Assembly: GCA_002102555.1 (NCBI GenBank)
Contig: MCFL01000017.1
Coordinates: 248,001 to 312,000, forward strand
Length of the DNA stretch: 64,000 nucleotides
Direction: 5' to 3'
Origin: Catenaria anguillulae PL171
Lineage: Eukaryota; Blastocladiomycota; Blastocladiomycetes; Blastocladiales; Catenariaceae
Below are positions 1 through 12,270 of the stretch, piece by piece (position 1 is the stretch's first letter; each line of letters starts with the position of its first letter). The position numbers and the translations under genes were made by a program. A model generated the notes under the pieces. The model ran no database searches, had not been told where the DNA came from, and saw nothing but the letters and a program-made list of their open reading frames with translations.

Positions 1-3000
1 TACCCTTATCATGGTCGTGTACAGCCGACGGTCGAGCGACACAATCAGTCGTTGGAGGTCGGGATACTGGTTGAGTGATGTGATTGTCATGCCATACATG
101 AGCAAGAAAAAGACGGCCAGCACAGCCGAAAACCCACACAGCCAGATAGTGTACTTCCTCCGGCGGCTCCAACGGCCACTTTTCGTGTCCCCATTAATGG
201 CACCACATCCACCTGAGCGTAGCTCTGTGAGGTCATCTATATGATTGGTGTCGTCGGATTCTCCAATGGTCACGTCACGAAAGTTTTCGATTTCCTCCTC
301 GAGAGACGTGACAATGTTGGACAAGCAACGCCGCTGCACACGCCGGAGCAGCGAAAGCAGGACTGACTCATTGGTAAAGTACTTTTGAAGGACCATCTTG
401 TACACGATTGCAACAGCCGCGACCAGGAATGAAAGGGATAGAATTGCCAAGATGATGAGGATGGTCGTGTTTTGAGCCAGTAAGACCTTGTATGCGTCCA
501 AGAATGCGTACAGCAGCTGTGCAATGGAATCAAACAGGTCTCGCATGTGCAGTGTGAGCTATGTGCACGTACGAACGGGACCTGGCATGTGGTTAGTCTT
601 TTGCTCCTGGCGTGTCGTTTGTTCATTGTCCGCACCATGTTCATTTGGGGTACACGGTCAAACACTGTTGGCAATAGCTCACGGTATTCCAAGCCCAAGG
701 CAATGGTGGCCACTTGAGCGACACGTTCGACAGCTTCGAGTGGAGAAATTAGGGCCGTATCGAAATCTGAAGTTCCGTTGAGATTGCGGCGCAAGAAGAT
801 TCGCCGTTTCTGCGCCGGCATTTAATTGTCAGCAGGGTTAAACGCATTCAAATGAATGGTTAACAGTACCATGGGGGTCACGGGCAAAAAGCGATAGTGT
901 TTGTTTAGGATTGGGAGGTCCTCATTTACCAAGGCATCCAGAGCAACCTGTGTTGCGTTACGAGCAATTTGCCACTGGGTCCGATCTTGCTGAAGGTTAT
1001 TGAAAACCATGAAACGGACATTCTACCAGACACGTAGCGATCTAGTTAGTCGCTCGACAGACCCACAAATTGGGGAGAGAGTAAAGCGAGTAAACCTCGA
1101 TAATCTGCCGTGAACGAGAACGTGCACTCCTTGCGGACTGCAGCTCGACATTCAAGAACTTGGTCGTATCTTCGTATAGCTCGAGAGATATGTAGAATCC
1201 GATGACCACCGAGATGGCAAAGAGCATGATGGGAATGATCAACACCAGGTTTCTGTTGAGTGGGGCCTCAACGCGCTCAACAACCATTCGACGCCTGCAA
1301 ACATGTTCGCAAAGCGTCAACTCTGTCCATGGTATGTCCGCAAAACCGCAGTAAATTCGCAACGTACTTGACCAGCTTCCGACGGGCCTGACGGCTCGCA
1401 CTCGTGCCCGAGGTCTGTGAGGCGCTGCCACGGCCATCCTTGTCAAAGCCGTCATATCCTTGTTGCGGAGAACTGGCGGCTGGGATGTTGAATGCCGTCA
1501 ACCGTTCATGCGATGGGACGGCTGGGCTATCCATTGGCGGGGGTGGAAGCGGGCGGGTTGCTTGGTTGGTTCCATTTTGTCCGCGTGCGCCAATGGATAC
1601 CGTGTCGGTACGGAATCCGACATTGGTCGTCGCATCCTCAAGTGTGTCAATTGGTGGAGGAGGAATAGCACCGTCGGGAATGCTGATGCTGTCTTCGGTG
1701 CGGTGGTCACTGTCATTGAATGCCGCGCTTGCCAGGGAAAGCCCAGGAGCCGTAAATGCAGGAGCGGATCGAATGGGAATCGCCGACTCGTCAACCGAGA
1801 ATCGTGGACCCAAAGCCATTGACCCAATGCCGCTAACACCCGTCGTCGCTATACCGCCACCCCGTACGACTTGCGTTGTCCGCACTCGTGATTCGACCGT
1901 TTCCACCTCTTCGGCCAGCTCGAGAATCTGGTTTGCCCGCGCGGGGTCGCCCTTGACGCAGTTCAAAAAATTGCCATACAGGCGCAATACGGTCAAGTCT
2001 CTTGCATTCCGCTCAAGCAGCCGCCGGTAGCATTCCTCTGCGCCACGCTCGTACTCTGCAAGCTTGGAAATCTGCTCGGCCAACGCGGCGTCCGACCCGC
2101 CAACCCGCAACGTTTCCCATACATCGCGCACGCTGCACAGACTGAGCAAATGCAACGACCGAACCTTGCGCATCAATTGGTCCAAGGCGGCCGTGTCCAG
2201 GACGTGCTTGCCATTCTCGCGGCCTTTGCGGTCGAGCACGTAAATGGCAAACCGCACGTCCAAGGGAAGGTGCCGCTGCTTGTTCTTGAGCGTCTGGAAC
2301 AAGACCTCGGCCGCACGCTCGCCCTCGGGCCCAAAGAACTCTTTGAGGTACATGGCCGCACTCAGCAGCACTTGCGGGTGGCTCGGGAACTCTTCCAGCC
2401 CACGCTCAATCAAGTCGAGACCAACAGCGAGTTGGCGCTCAGTTGGCGAATCGCGTGTGAACCGAAGACTCACTTCAACCTCGCTCGGGTGGTTGAAGAC
2501 AGTTTCCTGCAGCTTGGTCTTTTCCTCGGTCATGAGCTTGAGCGTATCGGCACTGCCTGTTTTTGCGAGCTTGGTGTCTGAATCGACCCTCGCGACTTGT
2601 TTGAAGTTTGCATTGCTGCCAGTTGGGGTCACGCCCGTGAGACTACCTGGACTTGACGCCATGGAAAATGACGATGACCTGCGCCTGCCATTGTGAGCAA
2701 TTTGCTCGCCCTTGTTCAACGCGCCCGAGATGCGAGATGCAACCGAGACAGTATTGCCGCTGTTTCCAAAAATGTTGTTGGCACTGTTTCCGAGAATAGC
2801 GGATCCAATTGGTGAGACGGCTGCTTGGACGGCAAGGGACACATTTTTGGGAAGCAAAGAAGTCGGGCTGGCGTATCCCGATGCCGATTCGCTTCTTGCC
2901 ATGATACGCGCCATGACATTGACATTTGTCACACTTGATGTGGCCGCACCAGTCTTGTTGGACCCAGCGAGGTCGGGCTCTGACCCTTGAATGGTCGGCA

Positions 3001-4360
3001 ACGGCAACGGCTGATCGTTGAATCCAGAAGTGCTTGCTGCGCGACTCGCGAAACGCGACGTTTCCGCCGCGCCGGCACCCCTCTCGGCGGCACGGACCTG
3101 GCGGCCACGCGTGACTGTACGGCGGATCAGGTTGAACAGCGCCACCTTCGAAAGCAATGCTCCGAATGCGGACCCCAAGACGGCAGCCGGGATCAAGATG
3201 GTCCAGTACACATCCGAGTTGCGTCCAAACAGACCATAGAGCACCATGGTGACTGCCATAGCCAGAAATGATCCAAACGACATGCCCTGTAAGCACCATA
3301 CATGAGTTGTTTTGTTGACCCAGCGACCAATAGAGAGAGAGGCGGTTGCGAAGATGAAATGACGTACAGCACGGAGCATATTCATCGACTTGTGATAGTA
3401 CGGTTGCAGTGTAACGATGGTGTACGCATGATAGCCAAGCCCAGCTGTTGTCACTGCCAAGTAGATCCACACAGGCACACTGCCATTGGGCATGTCGGCC
3501 GTGTACACCTTGAAAATGACAAACACGATGCGAAGCAGGACACTGTGTGCGTCAATGCGGCCATCCGGTTTCGCCAGTGGGTTGGGTGACGACGGACTTG
3601 TCTCGACAAAGATGAGCGACCCAACGATAAGCATGGGAACAAACAAGAGCAATGCAACCGCGTTGAAGGCCAAGAACGGCACATGCGACGGAGACGTGCA
3701 GCTGACTCCGAGCTGCGGCAAGGACGCGCCAGGGCCAACACAGTTGAGACCCATGAGCAAAACCGTCAAGAGCGGAATGTTGAGGATGGTCATGATCACG
3801 GCATAGAGCATGCGAAGCACCCGCAGCAGCGTGATGGGGATCTTGTTGCGATGCATGAGCCCAATGACCATGCCAATGAGAGCGGCCGCGATGAGCACGA
3901 TCAGGATGGCAATGGTGTTGACGACAGAAAACAGTGAGTAGGTGTCTGGCTCCATGTACATGTCCAAGACGGCTTCGACAGCTTTGGGCATGGACGAGTG
4001 CAAGGCACTTGACATGGGAAACGTGTAAAGTTGCAAGTCTTCGGCAATCTATATCAAGAATGGTGTTCCAGTTCACTCGTCCAACTCGTCAGCTTCTTTC
4101 GTGATGGAAACGAGCCGCGGACGTCAACGAGCGTGACTGCGTACCGTAAACACCCACGACAGTCCAGTGCTCAGATCGTTATCCCTTGTAATAGTATACC
4201 CGACCAAAAACAGCGTCCGCTCGACAAAGCTCGTCGGCAGCAATGACTTGAGGTCGGCACGTTTGCCGCTCGCAACACTCTTGGCGTCTATTCCACCTGA
4301 TGGCGTTGCTTGGCCGCCGCCGCCTGCGCCAGCATGCCCTGACATCGAGCTGGCAGGCAT
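1..4360 (-). CDS. TmcB-like multi-pass membrane protein, copy 1 (3' end beyond window)
   Basis: Paralogue of the gene at 19929-25113, on the opposite strand. Spliced by comparison with that copy: exons 4360-4145, 4048-3368, 3286-1368, 1294-1096, 1022-870, 809-636 and 558-4, with a donor at 3-1, so the last exon lies outside. The start MPASSMSG at 4360 is followed by a Gly-rich leader, then about six membrane segments coded by 4048-3000, a Ser-rich linker, and a helical repeat region resembling the TPR-like part of Dictyostelium tiny macrocysts B (TmcB) and its chytrid homologues. Further membrane segments lie near 1200 and 450. The family occurs in protists and zoosporic fungi as large, probably surface or sensory proteins; its biochemical role is not settled. 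All seven visible exons keep frame, so this looks functional. Family naming is from memory of sequence style; the gene structure is seen directly. Confidence 0.8.
1368..4048 (-). repeat. Inverted near-identical segment, arm 1 (pairs with 20286-22963)
   Basis: Exons 2-3 of TmcB copy 1 match exons 2-3 of copy 2 with only about 15 amino-acid differences in some 865 residues. The 81-nt intron between them (3367-3287) is identical base for base to 20967-21047. Outside the arm the copies drop to about 73% protein identity. The arms are in inverted orientation, about 16 kb apart. Confidence 0.9.
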
Positions 4361-6223
4361 GCTTGAATGGTTTCACGTGTTCCTGCAATACTGCCTTCGA
4401 GACTTGTGGTTGAAACAATCACCGATGCTATCTCTATTGTCTTTTGACACTGAAGTGAAAATAATAGCGAAAAGGGTAACTGTTGTACGTAATCCGGTCG
4501 ACGAGGGTGGTCCGCCCGGTATTTACTTGAAGTAAAAATGCCCGCGCAAGCTGTATATACCCGCAAAACGAGAGTTGGACAAGGCTTGGTTGTTTCTAAG
4601 GATCGGGACAACAACAACTGAATCCGATTAAAGAAGGCCTCAAAGTATCCGACTCTGGATCGATAAGATCCCAGCTGAGACGGTCTGACACTGCCGCCAA
4701 CCTCATTGGATTCGCTCGCTCTGCATCGCGCACCAGTGCTGACGCGAACCTCCCTCCATCTCAAATACGTATAGCTGTCCCTGTTGGTCCCGATCCCGCG
4801 CTCTCTTGCGAACTTCCATTTTTGGGCTCTTACGACTTGCCTCAAGCGGATGTTGGTCGATGTGCCGCGAGTCTTGCGCGGATGTTGAGACATTTCAACA
4901 AAATCAGTACAGAATCGTGACGACTGTTCGCGTTCTCAACGACAATTTCTTACTGCATTCATGACTCGGAATCACTGATATTGTCGGCAAGGGGAGTCAA
5001 TCATTTTCGAAGTATCATACAAATCGCTCATTGCTTGAACAGTTCGAGTACCTGGCCGTACACTCAATACAATGCAGGGCTCATCATGCCGGCTCGTGAC
5101 GAGCCCTCGATGGATTTGCAACGGGGCCACTTCCTCCCATCATCCTCCAATAGGGCCGCCGCCGCCGCATCAACTCCAGTCTACTCATCACGCACAAAGC
5201 AACTGTGATCAGTGACCATCATGGAAGCGGGCCGAGCAAGGCCTTTTTTCCGAATCTCAATCCAAATCGCCACACAAATCGACCCTTCACCTGAACCAAC
5301 CACATCGCTCGCGGTCGTGCCTGAAATATGTAGGTCCCTTGTGTTTACTTGTCTGGGGAAGAATCGCTGCGATCAAGCATGGTCAGCGCCATGGCCCACG
5401 ATTCACTCTCCATGAACATTGCCGGGATTCTTCGCCACCTCGTGCCTTTTTGCTCCACGCACCCTATGTCGAGGCTGCAGGAAACGACACCACCACGACG
5501 GCGGCCTGCGTGCACGACGCCTAGGATCGCGTCACTCTGGCAAAGACCAGCACCTGGAGCAAATACGGCAAACTCGCCGCCGTACCGCCGCGCGCAATGG
5601 CGCGACAAGTACTGGTGCAGTTGACAGTTGACACAGACGTGTTTGGATCTCGTGGTTACTGGCGACATGGAAGCGCGCCAGACCATATGCACAAGCTGCA
5701 AAGCCAACCACCGTCCAAGCGATCGATTGGCGAGGAGTTGCTGCTGCTCCGATTGACGCTCGCGGATCTCAAGCGCATCAGCGTGGCGGTTTCCGCAGGG
5801 TGTACTCGGACAGGATGCGGGAGGGAGAGCAGGCGATTCGTGCGACAAGCATGAAGAACATGTTGGCGTACGGCGATGCGGGTCATGTACAGGTCATTTG
5901 TTCCGCGTGAGCAGCCGCCGGCACTGATACGGGATTCACGGGCGAGATGCCGTGGTACCAGTTGTTGATTGCCGTGAAGCAAACCAGCCTGTTGCTGGCG
6001 AGCGGAATGTAGTCGCTCAAACTCTTTGATCGAATGAACAGGCGGATCAAGTTAGAAGGCAATCGTGGGTCGTTGCTCAACGATTGTATATATGTCGATT
6101 CAAGCCAGCCAGCCACAGTGCGAAAATCCCGAGCGAACAAGTTTGTATCAAATGCAACCAGCAGTTACAAGGCACTCTTGACTTGGGTGTCTAGTTTGTA
6201 TGTGGTTCCCGTGGACGCACTCA
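4361..6223. other. No intact gene seen
   Basis: This 1.9-kb stretch upstream of TmcB copy 1 has only short open frames. A plus-strand stretch at 5653-5853 reads protein-like (LRLTLADLKRISVAVSAG in the middle), and a minus-strand stretch at 6140-5900 also looks coding in texture (FTAINNWYHGISP). Neither joins to flanking frames by convincing splice sites. They may be remnants of the decayed gene that follows. The 5' leader and promoter of TmcB copy 1 should lie at its left end. Confidence 0.4.
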
Positions 6224-6888
6224 ATGCACATCAACTTCTATACAACCGAGTTTCACGCCCATGTCGAGATTGACGATTCGCTCCCGGCGCCGCTGGTCAT
6301 GCAGTACATACCATCCAGTTGCCCCTCTCAAGTTGAACAATAGTGGTCGTGGTTGCTGCACGCATTCGATTTGGCTGTGTTGGCGCTTATCGTCGAGTCC
6401 AAGAGCTCCTCAGCGTGTGCTTGTGGTTTCCATGCGAATCTGAAATCAAGACCATGGCCGATGGTACCAACACACCTCCAGCAACATCGGGTGGTTGCCC
6501 TCGATGTGCTCAACGTTCGCACCGAGCTCAAGCTCGATGTACGCGGTTCCAAGTATTCCCCGATTCGTGTCTTCAAGACGGACCCGTCCGTGCGCATTCT
6601 CATCATTCCTTTCCCAAAACTTGTCTGGCCGGGTACATGACACATGTGCTGGTGGACCTGTCCCCCGAGTTTCACAACCAACGTTCCAACATCAAGTTCC
6701 TTGGCCCAACGGTTTTGAGCGAGGAGCGCGCTGCGCAGGAAGTGCAGGATCGTGAAAAGTGGTTTCAAGTGGAGGAGCATTGTGTGTGGTGCATTGTGGG
6801 TGTGATGGGAAAGGTGAATGAGACTGGTGCGGAAGTCAAGGTTGTGCGATCTGCGATTCAAAAGACAAAAGAGGCCACGATTGTGTAA
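6224..6888 (+). pseudogene. Decayed or frame-broken gene, unrecognised family
   Basis: Three coding-looking blocks lie in succession but in different frames. One starts at 6224 (MHINFYTTEFHAHVEIDDSL) and ends at a stop near 6343. A second, near 6490-6635, contains LDVLNVRTELKLDVRG and RILIIPFPKL. A third, 6640-6888, contains THVLVDLSPEFHNQRSN and ends EATIV-stop. The frame changes are not at good splice sites; the change between blocks two and three falls near a GGCCGGG run. It could be a pseudogene, a multi-exon gene that I cannot splice, or an assembly indel. The third block has a partial relative in inverted orientation at 29160-29260. I do not recognise the family. Confidence 0.4.
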
Positions 6889-7634
6889 GTTGGGCCAAGG
6901 CTTGGTGAAATGTGTCGAGCAGACTCGGAGGGCCAACATTTTATGGCCATCATCGATTGCCGAAGCTTGGACAGAGCATTTATAGCATTCCGATTCACGT
7001 CTGTCCCTCATTCGATCATTTCCCGAGCAGTCAAAGATAGTGCAGACCGAGGAACAGCAATGCACCACAGGTGGATGTCGGGCACATGTCTCAACCACCG
7101 CTCATTGTGTGAAGTGTTGGTAACAGATCGCGAGGTCGATGGTATTGATGCCGTGAAGCCGTGTGATGCCAGGGCCTGACCAGACTGCCGACAAAATCAA
7201 AAGGTTGTGTGTTGAAAGTGTGCATTCGCAGTCCCGATCGGGCTGTCCCGTGTAGGTCTTCGCCAGTAGATGTAGTGTGGCGTTCGAGGTGGTGGTGGTG
7301 CGAGATAGATGCGAGATTGAGACGCGAGATGGAAATATTGCAAACGCGTGCCGCCACCGTGCTGTTTTGAATCCACCATTTCGATCGCAAGCTGGCAAGC
7401 GTGAATCATTGCAACAAAGGTGTTTGCTGCAAACAAAATCCATTCGTGGCACAGCAAACTTTACACAGAATAAAAGTCGTGTTGCTCCTGACCGATGGCT
7501 GAAGCTTCCGGCATGCATTGTATCGGCCCCTAGCTTCATTATCATGCCAACTGCACTGCCCTGTACCATCAACATCAATACAGAATACAGACCAGCACTG
7601 CAGACCAGACCATCGCATTTGTATCCCCAAGCCC
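6889..7634. other. Intergenic; upstream region of SulP transporter gene
   Basis: No frame here has coding texture. It holds the leader and presumably the promoter of the gene starting at 7635. I saw no clear TATA element or repeat. Confidence 0.5.
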
Positions 7635-10600
7635 ATGCCATCCCCGCAATCGCCTTCAACCCCGCCGTCTCCGCCCGGGCCGCCCTCGCCGCAGCAGCAA
7701 CAGCCCGCGAGCTCTGGCACCTCGGCAACGCTGCCGACTCGCGGCCGTGGCGTCCGCCGCCACAACTCGACGGGCAATGCCGTGTACAATGCCTCGAGCC
7801 TGCCCACCCGCCGTCGCGTCACTTCCATTTCCGGCAGCGCAGCGAGAGACGCCGGCACGACCGGCTCAAGTCCTGGGCGCGCACATGACTCGTCCACACG
7901 TCCAAACCACCGATCGTCGCCGCGGCCCACGCCCGCCCGCTTAGACATTAGCGCCATCACTGGCCAGGCAGCGTATAGCAACGGCGGCGGCGGCGTGATC
8001 GGCGGTCGCAGCTTCATTTCACAGTCTTCGGCGTCGGGCGTCTTCTCGGACGCCGACATGACGTCGTCGCTGACATCGGCCGCGTCGGTACGCCATCAAT
8101 CGCTCATGCTGAGTGCTCAGTTGGCCAACAAGGCCGCCACACCGACCGCGGCAGCCAATGAAGGCAGCGGCGGTCCCGTCAGCGTCGGGCGCGGGCCGTC
8201 GACACTGTCGGCCAGTGTCGAGACGCCCTCAACGGCCAGTGCGCCAAAGGAATCGACATTGACGGCCTTGTTTGCTCGTGAACGGCCGTCACCGGGATTG
8301 CCTCCGTCGTCGCCCGACAATGTACTGACGCCCAGGGTCGCCATCTCGGCTGCTTCATCATCCACCACTTCCCCGTCTTCCTCGTCATCATCATCGTCGT
8401 CGTCGTCTTCGGAGCATTGTGCGGGCCAAGGATTAGCTACCACGCCCACGCCAACCAACGTTGCCGGTCACACGCTCTTGCCCTCGCCTCATCCCGCCAC
8501 ATCAACGCTCGCATCGTCACTGCGGTATATTGATCCCGAAACCGCCCAACGAGTTGCCCAGCAAGAGGCGCATGTGGCTCATCAAGCCGCAACCGCCCAT
8601 GCGCGGTCCGAACACAAGCTGATTGTCGGCGCCGACAAGAAGCACGTCGGTTCCAATAATGGCGACGGTGAGGACGAGGAGCAAACGCCTGGCGTATACG
8701 GTGGCGAAGCCGGAAACGCCTTCTTCCCAGACCATCATTACCCCTCACCCCGCCGCGAATCCAAGTCGGGCGGCCGCAGCTCCTCCACGACGGGCGGATC
8801 GCGTCAACGACGCGGCCGTCGCGTCTCTCTGCTTCAACAGCAGCAAGTCACTGATGAATCCACCCCGCTATTGGCGGGCTCGGCTGCTGTTGCGGGTTCC
8901 GAAGGTGCCCGTATCCCGGGCACCCCACGTGCTCGCGGCACAATCTCCATTGCAAGCGACCTGGCCATTGACTCACTCTCCGTCTTGCCTGCCGTCACTC
9001 TGGGCCTTATCCTCAACATCCTCGACGGGCTCTCGTTTGGTTACATTGTGTTCCCAATCTCCGACACTCTCTTTGCCGACATGGGTAGCGATGGCATTTC
9101 CCTCTTCTTTGTTTCGACGCTCGTCTCGCAAGTCGTTTTCACGACCATGTCTACTTTCCGATGCGGCGTTGGATCCATGATCATTGAAGTGATTCCATTT
9201 CTGCACACAATGGCCCGCGCTGTGGCGGCCGAGTTGGCGCCCAAGGGAATTGATCCCATGCCCACGGTGATGGCGGCATTTGTTGGTAGTACCGTCTTGA
9301 CGGCCATTGCATTCTTTTTGCTTGGCGCGTTCAGGTTGGGCAATGTCATGGCCTTCTTCCCGCGGCACATTCTTGTGGGCAGTATTGGCGGTGTTGGGTC
9401 CGTTTCACCTGTTGTCTTCCCCCTGATTGCTTTTTGCGCTGACACATTCACATCACCCATTTTACGCACAGGTACTTTTTGCTCGCTACCGCCATCGAAG
9501 TCTCGGCCAAAGTCAAGGTCGAATACAACCTTCCCGCCTTACGCTCCGTCATTGCGCCCTTGGCCCTTGCGCAATGGGGCTCGTCGCTAGCTGTTGCCAT
9601 CCTGCTGCGATTCATGCTGGTGACGCATTTGGACCGGCGCCTTCTTGGAACCAACCCGCGGCGGCGCGGCATGTTTGTGCCCTGCTTCTTCATGCTTGTG
9701 CCGCTCGTGTTCCATCTCATCTTGTACCTGGCCAACATTGACCTGGCCGTGGCACGCGAGTTTGGTTGGCTGTTTGATCTTGCGGCCGACAAGCCTTTCT
9801 ACGATTTTTACCGACACATGCGCCCAGGCGACGTGGCATGGGGCCTGCTTCCAAGCCTGTTGCCCACCATGCTCTCGCTGGCCTTCTTCTCTGTTTTGCA
9901 CGTGCCCATCAACGTGCCCGCACTCGCCGTCAGTACACACGCGGGCGTGTCCGTGAACCGCGAATTGGCCAACCATGGTGTGGCCAATCTGGTGAGTGCC
10001 ATGTTTGGCTCGGTGCAAAACTACCTCGTGTACTCGACCTCGGTCATGTTGCATCGGTCTGGAGGGGACTCGCGCACGGCCGGGTACTTGCTGACGGTGC
10101 TGACGCTTGTTGTGTGGACGTGCGGGCAAAGCGTCATGCAACTTGTGCCAACGGTCGTGGTGGGTGCGCTCATGTTTCATTTGGGCGTGGATTTACTCAA
10201 GGAGGCCGTGTGGGATACAAGGGGGTTGGTTACCCCGCTCGAGTATGGAACGATTGTGGCAATCATCATGTCCATGGTACGATTCATTAATCGCTTTGCT
10301 TCTAATTACTTTTTTTATTTTGAATACTAACCTGCTATTTTTCCGATAAACTTTGTAGGCTTTGCTTGGCTTCACGGAAGGTGTCGGCATCGGCATCCTT
10401 CTTGCCTGCGTTTTCTTTGTCGCAACCTACTCGACGCGCGCGCGGTCGGCCGTGATTGCCCGCGACCGCGTTGGCACGCTCTGGGGCACACCCGTGCGCC
10501 GCATGCCCTACCACCGTCGGTTACTGGCCCAGTGGGCAAAGCACACGGTGCATGTGCTCGAGCTACAAGGGTTCATCTTCTTTGGCACCGTGCACCATGT

Positions 10601-12026
10601 TACCAAGCACGTCCAGGATATGGTCGAGCCGGGTAGGCAGGTCGGGGCCGCAGCAGAGAGGGCAAAGAAGCGGCGCAGGCGCATTGTGTGGCCCGATTAC
10701 TCGGACGGGATTCCCGGTGCGGGTGTGGACGAGGAGGAGCAAGAGGAAATCGGCCAAGACGATGCGGTGCCCGAGTTTCCGCCCACAAGTGCAAAGCCCA
10801 ACGACCACGGCGCTCGGCCGCAATTCCTCATTCTCGATTTCGCGCGTGTCCAGGACATTGATTTCTCGGCAGGCGAGGCATTTGTCAAACTGCAACGCTT
10901 GCTCGCCGCACACAAGATTGGGCTGGTGCTTGCAGGTGTCGGTGGGTCTGAGCACGGGCACATTGCCAAGGCGCTTCAGCGTGCAGGGGTGTGGCCCAAT
11001 GCGCGCGTCGGGTTGGGCGACCGCACGGGCGTTGTGTGTTGTGCAACGTTGACGGGCGCGCTCGAGTATTGCGAGAATGCCGTCTTGGCTGGCGCGGAAA
11101 TGCCTACCCCAAGTGACGCCGTGTTGGCGTTGGCGGCCACGGCCGCTGAAGGCTCCATCAAGTTGATGTCTGTCGGGGAGGGGCAGGAGTGGGGCAAGCA
11201 TGTTGGTGAGGATCCCGGGCCTAACAGTGATTTGACTGTGGTCGGCGCGGATCATCAACACCAGATTCAAGTAAGCAGTGCTGTGGATCAGGAGCTCGTT
11301 GTACTTGCAGCCATGGTTCTTGGTGGATCCGACTTGATCATTGACGACCCGACCACGGCAACCAACGGCGGCCAACCCGTGCATGACGACGAAATGCAAC
11401 GCACGGTTGATTTGGATGCTTCCTTGTTTGCTACGACCGTGCTCGTCGACAACCGCAACCAATACGTCCCCCTGTTTGAGCGGCGTGTCCTGGCGCCTGG
11501 TTCGGTCTTGTGGCGCGCAGGCGACCATGCGGACTCGGTGGTGTTTGTTTTGCGCGGCGCCATTTGCGAAGGCCGCGTTGCGCCGCCCCGCGCAGTACTT
11601 GTGGGAAGCCCCACCGAGTCGTCGCTCGTGCTGCTCGGATCTGCTCCGAGCTGGGTTGAGGATGATGTTGCAGCTGCTGCTGCAGCCGTTGCCGCTGCGC
11701 GCCAAAACAGACCAGACACGGCCACGTGGGACCCGGATGCAAGATGGATCACGTCACTGCCTGGCACTGTGGTTGGCGCACGGTCGTTTATCACAATGAC
11801 GCGGCGGACACGGGCGTGTTGGGTTGCACCGCTGGATCTGAGCAGTGGGCGCAGGAGTCGTGTTGGGACTGGTGGGACAGCATCGCCAACGGGCGATTGG
11901 CCCACGAGTGGCGAGGCCGAGCTCGACGCGGTGGTGTACATGGTACGGCGGGAGGTGATGGATCAGTTGCCGCCCGCGGTGGCGCTGCAGTTGGTGAGGA
12001 TGATTGTGCGTGTGGATGAGCGGTAA
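7635..12026 (+). CDS. SulP-family transporter with STAS and cyclic-nucleotide-binding-like domains (Vsb1/YGR125W type)
   Basis: Three exons, 7635-9397, 9472-10276 and 10359-12026, give 1411 residues. The start MPSPQSPS is the first ATG in frame. Residues 1 to about 450 are disordered and Ser/Pro-rich, with a TCN-repeat serine run. A SulP transmembrane core follows, including the SulP-like IGGVGYFLLATAIEV, split by intron 1. A STAS-type segment (LILDFARVQDIDFSAGEAF, near residue 1010) and a cyclic-nucleotide-binding-like segment (LAPGSVLWRAGDHADSVVFV, near residue 1225) follow. In yeast, Vsb1 has this domain order and acts in vacuolar uptake of basic amino acids; a vacuolar role here is inference from that. 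Oddity: the stop codon lies inside a perfect donor (CGGTAAGT at 12020), so a spliced extension cannot be excluded. Convergent with the next gene, 244 bases apart. Confidence 0.85.
8376..8411 (+). repeat. TCN trinucleotide tract coding a serine run
   Basis: TCA/TCG/TCT codons repeat in tandem inside the disordered N-terminus of the SulP transporter gene, coding at least twelve serines in a row. Confidence 0.85.
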
Positions 12027-12270
12027 GTCGTTTAATGATCGTTACACTGATTTCTTTTTGCATAGCGATGTGCTCCTCTTCGTTTTTGTGTTTTTGTATT
12101 GTTGCTTTCATGTACCCCATTGGCGTTTTCTTTTCTTTCCAGTATGTATCATATTTTTCAAGTCTTTGCCTTAGGTGTGCTGAAACAGTGCAACAGGTCA
12201 TGGCGAATGCATGCAAGCTACAGTTACGCGGTGGTCTTGATTATTATAAGTGCAACACACCCAATCAGTA

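Noticed and set aside
270-821. A separate 183-residue minus-strand gene
   Set aside because: Its first part is exon 6 of TmcB copy 1 and its remainder is intron plus a shifted reading of exon 7.
2643-3470. Long overlapping frames on both strands inside the TmcB genes
   Set aside because: They are alternate-frame shadows. The same shadows appear at 20864-21691, because the underlying exons are nearly identical.
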